Below, in pieces: positions 5,042-9,185 of a stretch of 9,185 nucleotides of DNA. The translations under genes were made by a program, and so were the position numbers. The first letter of the stretch is position 1. Each line of letters opens with the position of its first letter. The stretch comes from Propionibacteriaceae bacterium (GTDB lineage: Bacteria; Actinomycetota; Actinomycetes; Propionibacteriales; Propionibacteriaceae), in NCBI GenBank assembly GCA_031260385.1, contig JAIRKB010000021.1, positions 1 to 9,185 of the forward strand, in the 5' to 3' direction. The notes beneath the pieces are model-generated. The model worked only from the letters and a program-made list of their open reading frames with translations. It did no database searches and was not told where the DNA came from.

Positions 5042-6370
5042 ATGAGACGATCCTTCGGGTTGGCAACTTGGGTTGCTGTGGTGATGGTTCTAGGAGTTAC
5101 CCTGTCAAGCTGTGGTTACTCCCCCACGAAGGGCAGTATCACCAGTGCCACATTCTCAGACAACGGCCAAACTGCCTATGTTGCCTATTACTTGTACACC
5201 CCCGATAGTCGGGTGTATGTGGAGGCTGTTGACGTGGCGAATAACCGGAGTAACGCCCGCACCAAGGTTCCCGCCTCATTCTCTGAGACAGCCTGGGTTT
5301 ACTCCCATGGCGAAAACGCCGTGATGCTTGTTCCCCGAGATAGAAACAAGGATGGTCTCACTCCCATTGATGTCTACCTCATTGCAGTAGACGGAAAACC
5401 CCACCTGGTGAGCGAAAACCAAATCCTCCAGACCTCCTCAAGTGATGCCTTTTTTTGGCATAACACCATCGTGTTTATTGGTGCCGATGCGGGGGGCAAT
5501 CCACTGCTGATGTACATCGCAATACCCCAGTACGACATCATTTTCGTACCGCTCCTAGACAGGGAAGGATTTGCGGCTGGCATTAGTGATCTGGGTTTCT
5601 ACACCTATCCCGACTCACATATGGCTGCGATCGTAGTCGGCTTGTACGACAACTCGACGGTTTATATCTCCCCATTTCTCGCCCGTGGTTCCATGCCATT
5701 ATTCTGGGATTCGAGTTCCGATGGAGATAACGCCGAGCAAGCCTTCGCCCGGCAATACTACGGCGACCACAATCTGCTCCGCATTGTCGGGCAGAATGAC
5801 AACTCGTCCCGCCTCGTCAAAGCCCCGATCGGCTCCAGCCGCAACGATGGAATCCCGGTCGTATCCCAGGTGCTTTACCGGGCTGTGTGTTTCAGCCAAG
5901 ACGCGACGACCCAACTGGTCCTCGGTTATACCGGCCCCAATCCTAACCAGGCCTCGGTCACCGGATACCTCTACGACATCCCCAGTGAAACCCTGACCCA
6001 GCTCCCCATCCTTGATAACTTCGAGATTAGCAAGGTCGTCACCGTCATCGCTTCGACCGAAGATCACTTGGTTTTAGGCCTTGGATACTCGCGCACTGTG
6101 AACGACGCCTTGCTCATTTCCCTAGTCGACGGCACCAGTCTTAAGGCCTCCGCCATTCTCGACACCGCCGGTTCACCGCCCTGGCGTTGGAATAGTCCCA
6201 CCACGATCATCCTAATCCTCGCCGCGCTCGTGGTCCTCATCGGATTCGCCAAATACCGGCGCCGGTCGCGCCTGCGTGGCCGCGAACCAGCCATTGGCGC
6301 CGAAGCCGCCACCACCGGTAGGCCCGCCTCCCACCCCGGTGCCGAGTACCCTTACGAATCACAAGACTAG
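5042..6370 (+). CDS. Lipoprotein of unknown function with large extracellular domain and C-terminal membrane anchor
   Basis: I do not recognise a named family. The N-terminus MRRSFGLATWVAVVMVLGVT leads to a lipobox LSSC (Cys24), so the product should be exported and lipidated. About 360 extracellular residues follow, rich in short strands and in phrases such as FSDNGQTAYVAYYL, VYLIAVDG, GYLYDIPSETLTQLP and LLISLVDGTSL, which look like blades of a beta-propeller sensor or scaffold. Near residues 387-403 (TTIILILAALVVLIGFA) there is a clear transmembrane segment, then a basic stop (KYRRRSRLRGR) and a 30-residue Pro/Ala/Glu-rich cytoplasmic tail. The start is uncertain: GTG 5015 and ATGs at 5030, 5036 and 5042 are in frame; 5042 gives the cleanest signal peptide. 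The 3' ends of this gene and the next converge 85 bp apart. Possible roles are envelope sensing or binding, with no direct evidence. Confidence 0.85.
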   Translation: MRRSFGLATWVAVVMVLGVTLSSCGYSPTKGSITSATFSDNGQTAYVAYYLYTPDSRVYVEAVDVANNRSNARTKVPASFSETAWVYSHGENAVMLVPRDRNKDGLTPIDVYLIAVDGKPHLVSENQILQTSSSDAFFWHNTIVFIGADAGGNPLLMYIAIPQYDIIFVPLLDREGFAAGISDLGFYTYPDSHMAAIVVGLYDNSTVYISPFLARGSMPLFWDSSSDGDNAEQAFARQYYGDHNLLRIVGQNDNSSRLVKAPIGSSRNDGIPVVSQVLYRAVCFSQDATTQLVLGYTGPNPNQASVTGYLYDIPSETLTQLPILDNFEISKVVTVIASTEDHLVLGLGYSRTVNDALLISLVDGTSLKASAILDTAGSPPWRWNSPTTIILILAALVVLIGFAKYRRRSRLRGREPAIGAEAATTGRPASHPGAEYPYESQD

Positions 6371-6390
6371 ACCGAATACTGGAGACTCAA

Positions 6391-6419
6391 GCCGGTGTTG
6401 TCTCAAGACGGACAACGGC
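6391..6419. terminator. Imperfect hairpin between convergent genes, possible bidirectional terminator
   Basis: GTTGTC at 6397-6402 pairs with GACAAC at 6411-6416 over an 8-base loop, and the stem extends by GCCG (6391-6394) against CGGC (6416-6419) with a bulge. It lies in the 85-bp gap between two genes that end facing each other. There is no T-run on either side, so the termination role is uncertain. Confidence 0.3.
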
Positions 6420-6455
6420 CCACAACCTCGCGGCTAGTGGAGGGCAGGGTCTTTG

Positions 6456-7142
6456 TCACGGTGTTTCGTAGGCGGTAGTTCGGGCTTTGCGCCGTCGGAG
6501 GACTAGCCAGGCGATGGCGGCGAGGATGACGACGCCGATAATGGTGACCCAGAAGAACGGGTGCTCCAAAGTAGCCAGGAGGGCACCAGTTGATTGAATA
6601 ATTGCTCCGGTTGTGATGTCGAATTGATAGGTACGGTTGTCGACAGTCCTGAGGGTGAGCGTGCCCTCTTCTAGAGATAACCCCCGCGGTTCGCTGCGAT
6701 CCTCCCACCAGATTGCGGAGGTGGAATGGGTTAGCATGTTGCGATTCTTGACCAAATCATTTATCTCGTACGTTCGTACCAGGACCCCCTGAGTGAAGAA
6801 CTCCACCGCAACATCGCGAGTTGGCTGAGGGACGTGAGCAAAGCTCATGAAATCTTCGGTGAAATAGAAGTTGTGTTCATAAGCCCATGATCGCAATCCT
6901 TGGACGACGTAAAGCAAGCTCTGGTTTCCAGTCAACGGATCAACCGCGTAGACCCGGGCATCAGCCATACTGCTCGGCTCAAAGCTAGACGGTTCAGGGA
7001 TGAAATGAAACAAACGACTCCCATCCGCCGACCAAACCTTGAACTCTTGGGCACCCACCCAATCGTCCGCCCGAGCTTGGGCCGGGCCAAGGAAAATCCC
7101 CAAGACGATAGTAGCGACCACCACAAAAACACCCTTATTCAT
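6456..7142 (-). CDS. Secreted protein of unknown function with C-terminal membrane anchor
   Basis: No characterised family is recognised. The product starting at ATG 7142 has 228 residues: a Sec signal peptide MNKGVFVVVATIVLGIFLGP with a likely cut after AQARA (residue 25), a domain of about 170 residues, a transmembrane helix near 198-215 (WVTIIGVVILAAIAWLVL) and a basic end RRRKAR. The domain includes EFKVWSADGSRLFHFIP, YFTEDFMSFAHVPQ, AVEFFTQGVLVRTYEINDLV and LTLRTVDNRTYQFDITTG. Similar strings with a (V/I)xFYxxGxLxxxYxxxDLV..TVDxxTYxFDxxTG pattern occur, as I recall, in uncharacterised exported proteins of several Gram-positive bacteria. An in-frame start at 7190 would add 16 residues ahead of the signal peptide and is unlikely. 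It points towards the lipoprotein gene at 5042-6370, and both share the layout exported domain, single helix, arginine-rich tail, but their domains are not visibly alike. Confidence 0.82.
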   Translation of the reverse strand: MNKGVFVVVATIVLGIFLGPAQARADDWVGAQEFKVWSADGSRLFHFIPEPSSFEPSSMADARVYAVDPLTGNQSLLYVVQGLRSWAYEHNFYFTEDFMSFAHVPQPTRDVAVEFFTQGVLVRTYEINDLVKNRNMLTHSTSAIWWEDRSEPRGLSLEEGTLTLRTVDNRTYQFDITTGAIIQSTGALLATLEHPFFWVTIIGVVILAAIAWLVLRRRKARTTAYETP

Positions 7143-7162
7143 ATATCCCAGTATGACAGCTT

Positions 7163-7177
7163 TGCCAGCGGCTGGCA
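7163..7177. repeat. Perfect 7-bp-arm palindrome between the toxin gene and the secreted-protein gene
   Basis: TGCCAGC at 7163-7169 and GCTGGCA at 7171-7177 are separated by one base. The site lies 21 bp before the start of the secreted-protein gene and 26 bp after the toxin stop, next to GGCCGGCC at 7181-7188. It could be an operator for the former or, without a T-run, a poor terminator for the latter. Confidence 0.45.
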
Positions 7178-7202
7178 CAAGGCCGGCCATTTGGCGTTTG
7201 CT

Positions 7203-7463
7203 TCAGATACTGGCAGATTCAGCGAGGTGACGCACGTACGCCACTCCAACCTCTGGTTCCTCCCATAACAGGCTCCAGTCTTCCCCAATGGCATGAACTT
7301 CAATGAGGTAGATCCCACCAGAGAAGCCTCGTCGTTTGGCGCGCGCATCGCCATCCCTTATCCAGTCGACGACCTCTTCCACTCGATCCGCCAATATTTC
7401 ACTACGATCCCACAATCGGTCCAAGGCGGCGTCAGGCTGTGGGTCAAACAACACCCTCCTCAC
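7203..7463 (-). CDS. RelE/ParE-like toxin candidate
   Basis: This small basic-acidic protein of 86 residues is the second gene of a two-gene module. The layout is helix (DAALDRLWDRSEILADRVEE), helix (VVDWIRDGDARAKRR), then strands GFSGGIYLIEVHAIGEDWSLLWEE and VGVAYVRHLAES, which is the two-helix plus beta-sheet order of the RelE/ParE superfamily; catalytic residues of classical RelE are not obvious. The GTG start at 7463 overlaps the antitoxin TGA as GTGA, so the pair is translationally coupled. An AGGAGG sits in codons 2-3, which is odd: it would be an ideal ribosome site for a start just inside, yet the nearest candidates (GTG codon 4, TTG codon 5) are too close. The toxin call rests on fold pattern, size and partnership, not on a certain family match. 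Confidence 0.6.
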   Translation of the reverse strand: MRRVLFDPQPDAALDRLWDRSEILADRVEEVVDWIRDGDARAKRRGFSGGIYLIEVHAIGEDWSLLWEEPEVGVAYVRHLAESASI

Positions 7464-7702
7464 GCGTTGCCTAAGCGACGACGTGGACGCTCAACCGCTT
7501 GCTCGGGATGCGCGCGAGCATAGTCGATTTGGGCCTGAAGCTCAGTGTTAGCCAAAAACCGACGCTCCGCATCGGTGATAATGCTCGCAGGTTCCAAGAT
7601 GATTGTGCCGTCGGACGCCTCAGTCATTCGATAACGCCGACCAGGACGCCCCAGCGAAGCGCGTCCCCTCGAGTCTGTGTCCAGAAGAAGATCAGTTGAC
7701 AT
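7460..7702 (-). CDS. AbrB/MazE-like antitoxin candidate
   Basis: The 80-residue product starts MSTDLLLDTDSRGRASLG and continues RYRMTEASDGTIILEPAS; this strand-turn-strand arrangement with DSRGR...LG and DGTIILEP matches swapped-hairpin AbrB-type DNA-binding domains of antitoxins. The second half, from about residue 41 (TDAERRFLANTELQAQIDYA to RPRRR), is a helix followed by a basic tail and is the probable toxin-binding part. The frame is open a further 109 codons upstream through the region antisense to the transposase, but that extension has no coding character, and the ATG at 7702 has a well-placed promoter directly ahead. Its stop overlaps the start of the toxin candidate by 4 bases. It probably represses its own promoter. 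Confidence 0.68.
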   Translation of the reverse strand: MSTDLLLDTDSRGRASLGRPGRRYRMTEASDGTIILEPASIITDAERRFLANTELQAQIDYARAHPEQAVERPRRRLGNA

Positions 7703-7703
7703 G

Positions 7704-7738
7704 TTGCCCAGTTTACCCAATTTCCCACTTATGGGCAA
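7704..7738 (-). promoter_or_regulatory. Leaderless-type promoter and repeat operator of the second toxin-antitoxin module
   Basis: On the minus strand TTGCCC (7738-7733) and TAAACT (7715-7710) are spaced by exactly 17 bp, and the -10 ends seven bases before the ATG at 7702, so the transcript should begin at or next to the start codon. On the plus strand the same stretch holds TTNCCCANT three times (7704-7712, 7713-7721, 7721-7729) and an inverted arm TGGGCAA at 7732-7738 pairing with TTGCCCA at 7704-7710. These are likely antitoxin binding sites. Confidence 0.65.
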
Positions 7739-7770
7739 TTCCCTGGGATGCGTGCCATGCGTACGTGCCA

Positions 7771-7825
7771 TGGGGACCATTTCGTCACATTTCTGCAATG
7801 AATCTTGTGCAAATGCAACGAAATG
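7771..7825. repeat. REP-like palindrome with GGGGAC core, copy 3, interrupted on its right side
   Basis: CCATTTCGT at 7777-7785 is the exact reverse complement of ACGAAATGG at 7818-7826, and pairing continues inward as CATTT..GC against GC.AAATG around a 12-base loop (7797-7808). The left arm is preceded by TGGGGA, giving the same GGGGAC outer core as the copies at 373 and 4211. The matching GTCCCCA on the right is missing because the IS end begins there. Confidence 0.7.
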
Positions 7826-9185
7826 GGCTCTTCTCAGTTGCGGTGGGGGTAGTTGAGTTCGGGGTGGTTGAAGGCGCCTCCGATGAGGAGCATTCTTAGG
7901 CGGTAGTTGTGGGGGTTGGTGAATCCTCTGGCGACGCGGCGGTGGAGTTCGATCAGATTGTTGATTGCTTCGGTTCCGCCGTTGGAGGTGCGTTTGGTGG
8001 TCCAGTAGGCAAGGAATTCGGGTTTCCATTGTTTGAGGGTGCGTCCGAGTCGGGCGATCTCAGGGATGGGGCAGCTGGGTAGGGCACGGACGATTTGGAT
8101 GGCTTGGCGTAACCCGGCGTTCAAATTTTTCTCGGTGTAGGCACCGCGTAGCCGGCGGGCGCAGTCCCAGGCGAGGGTGACGATTTGGTTTGGGTCACCT
8201 GCGGCTAGTCCGTTTTCGAGGCGGGCCCATTGGTGATCGGAGAGACGTTCAACACCGGTGACCAGTAGGCGTCGTATCTTGTAGAGGGGGTCGTTTCTCT
8301 GGCCGCGGTGCCCGAGGGTTTCTTGTTGGACACGGCAACGGACCTGGTCTAGGGCTTGGTATCCGAGTTTAACTACGTGGAACGCGTCCAGCACTGCACG
8401 GGCGTCATCTAACCGGGTGTCGATAGCGTTTTTGTAGCCACGGAACGGGTCTAATGCGGCCAGTTTCACGGTTTGTTTGAAAACGTCACCGCGGGCATCG
8501 AGCCAAGCGGCGTAAACAGGGCCGGAACGTCCAGGCACTAGATCCAACAAACGGGCATGGACTCGTCCTTCCTTGTCGCGGCTCAAATCGACCATGCCAG
8601 TGAACTCTTTAGGGCCGCGTCGCCACGGGTTCCCGTGATGCCAAATATGCTCATCAACCCCAAGAGTGGTCACACCCTGGAAACGATGCTGGTCGGTGTC
8701 AAGGCGGGCAAGCAGCGAAATGACAGCTGTGTTCACAGTATCCCAGGCGCAGCCCAACTGGCGGGCCAACCCAGCAACCGAGGCGTTCTCACGGCGCATC
8801 TGACGCGCCGCCCACCATGTCGCCCGCCGCGACAGCAACGCCCTTGGCGCACAAACCAGTTCATCCTGCTCAGTGGTAACCCCAGCTGGGCAAGCTGGCT
8901 CGGCGCAACGCCAGGTGCGCTTATTCCAGACCAAGACCACAGGCCGCCCGAACGATGGAGCGTCCACCAACTCGTGGCGTCTACGCCCATGAGAGGTCAT
9001 CACCACCCCACACCCAGAGCAACCCGGCGGAGCCTGAGGCTGGGCCGACTCGACAACCATCACCAACCCCACCTCAGTCACCTTGACGCTGGTCACATGA
9101 TAACCAGGCAAACCCGCTAACAGATCACAACGAACACAATAAAAATCAACGCGCGCAGGCGCCGAATAGATAGACTGGCACACAG
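7826..9185 (-). mobile_element. ISL3-family insertion sequence, one end only
   Basis: One terminus is visible: GGCTCTTCTCAG at 7826-7837 is a typical ISL3-family inverted-repeat start, and the transposase stop codon lies inside it. The transposase gene runs on the minus strand to the window edge, so the other inverted repeat lies beyond 9185. The 8 bp outside the terminus (ACGAAATG, 7818-7825) are the expected target duplication, as ISL3 elements usually make 8-bp repeats. Confidence 0.8.
7834..9183 (-). CDS. tnpA: ISL3-family transposase
   Basis: This enzyme cuts and joins the ends of the IS. The 449 residues visible contain an N-terminal zinc-binding region with CxxC at 16-19, CSGC at 55-58 and CAEPAC at 93-98 (zf-ISL3), a helix-turn-helix near 132-152 (ENASVAGLARQLGCAWDTVN), and the DDE_Tnp_ISL3 core: D177 in TLGVDEHIWH, D266 in AVLDAFHVVKL and E405 in SNGGTEAINNLIELHRRVARG. 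The length fits the family (about 400-450). The frame has no stop or shift, so the enzyme may be active. The GTG at 9183 is the first start in view, but the frame is open to the window edge and the true start could be upstream. The gene ends within the terminal repeat. Confidence 0.93.
   Translation of the reverse strand: MCQSIYSAPARVDFYCVRCDLLAGLPGYHVTSVKVTEVGLVMVVESAQPQAPPGCSGCGVVMTSHGRRRHELVDAPSFGRPVVLVWNKRTWRCAEPACPAGVTTEQDELVCAPRALLSRRATWWAARQMRRENASVAGLARQLGCAWDTVNTAVISLLARLDTDQHRFQGVTTLGVDEHIWHHGNPWRRGPKEFTGMVDLSRDKEGRVHARLLDLVPGRSGPVYAAWLDARGDVFKQTVKLAALDPFRGYKNAIDTRLDDARAVLDAFHVVKLGYQALDQVRCRVQQETLGHRGQRNDPLYKIRRLLVTGVERLSDHQWARLENGLAAGDPNQIVTLAWDCARRLRGAYTEKNLNAGLRQAIQIVRALPSCPIPEIARLGRTLKQWKPEFLAYWTTKRTSNGGTEAINNLIELHRRVARGFTNPHNYRLRMLLIGGAFNHPELNYPHRN

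Noticed and set aside
5028..5045. GGGGATGGGGATG run as another GGGGAC-type REP arm
   Set aside because: It lacks the C after GGGGA and has no inverted partner nearby; it is explained by repeated ATGGGG codons at the lipoprotein start.
6403..6708. Minus-strand ORF of 101 codons overlapping the secreted-protein gene
   Set aside because: It is another frame of the same strand as the supported gene and breaks in the intergenic hairpin; no motif.
7703..8029. N-terminal extension of the antitoxin frame across the IS end
   Set aside because: The extension is antisense-frame reading of the transposase gene and a palindrome; the ATG at 7702 has its own promoter and begins the recognisable domain.
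8557..9120. 187-codon plus-strand ORF inside the IS
   Set aside because: It is a shadow of the transposase gene, which has clear catalytic residues on the other strand.

Overview
The window looks like chromosomal DNA of a moderately high-GC Gram-positive bacterium, most likely an actinobacterium. The signs are the strong G/C preference at third codon positions, GTG starts, promoters placed so that transcripts would be leaderless, and an ISL3 transposase of actinobacterial type. I cannot name the genus from sequence alone; a Propionibacteriaceae- or Actinomyces-like host is only a guess.

Layout. (1) Positions 2-322 hold the C-terminal end of a LuxR-type response regulator cut by the window edge. 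(2) Positions 323-581 are non-coding and carry a tandem 14-bp repeat, an inverted repeat with a GGGGAC core, and the leader of the next operon. (3) Positions 582-3617 are a complete, tightly packed four-gene ABC importer of the quaternary-amine/osmoprotectant (OpuC/OsmU-like) class: ATPase, two permeases and a binding lipoprotein. (4) Positions 3678-4205 are a decayed flavodoxin-fold NAD(P)H oxidoreductase gene with a missing 5' end and a TAG in place of a conserved Trp. (5) A second GGGGAC inverted repeat lies at 4207-4291. (6) Positions 4371-4965 are a HicA-HicB type toxin-antitoxin pair with a two-copy palindromic operator. (7) Positions 5042-6370 encode a large lipoprotein that also has a C-terminal membrane anchor. 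It converges on (8), a second secreted, C-terminally anchored protein at 6456-7142 on the minus strand. (9) Positions 7203-7702 (minus) hold a second two-gene module, an AbrB-like antitoxin candidate followed by a RelE/ParE-like toxin candidate, with a repeat-rich leaderless-type promoter. (10) A third GGGGAC palindrome at 7771-7825 appears to have been cut by (11) an ISL3-family insertion sequence whose transposase fills 7834-9183 and whose other end is outside the window.

How it fits together. The importer is a self-contained module for taking up compounds such as glycine betaine, choline or carnitine; its ATPase lacks the C-terminal CBS pair often found in this class. The rest has the character of an accessory or decaying region: two toxin-antitoxin modules, a dead gene, three REP-like palindromes and an IS. 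The two surface-anchored proteins of unknown function are the least understood genes. No CRISPR array, tRNA or rRNA was seen.
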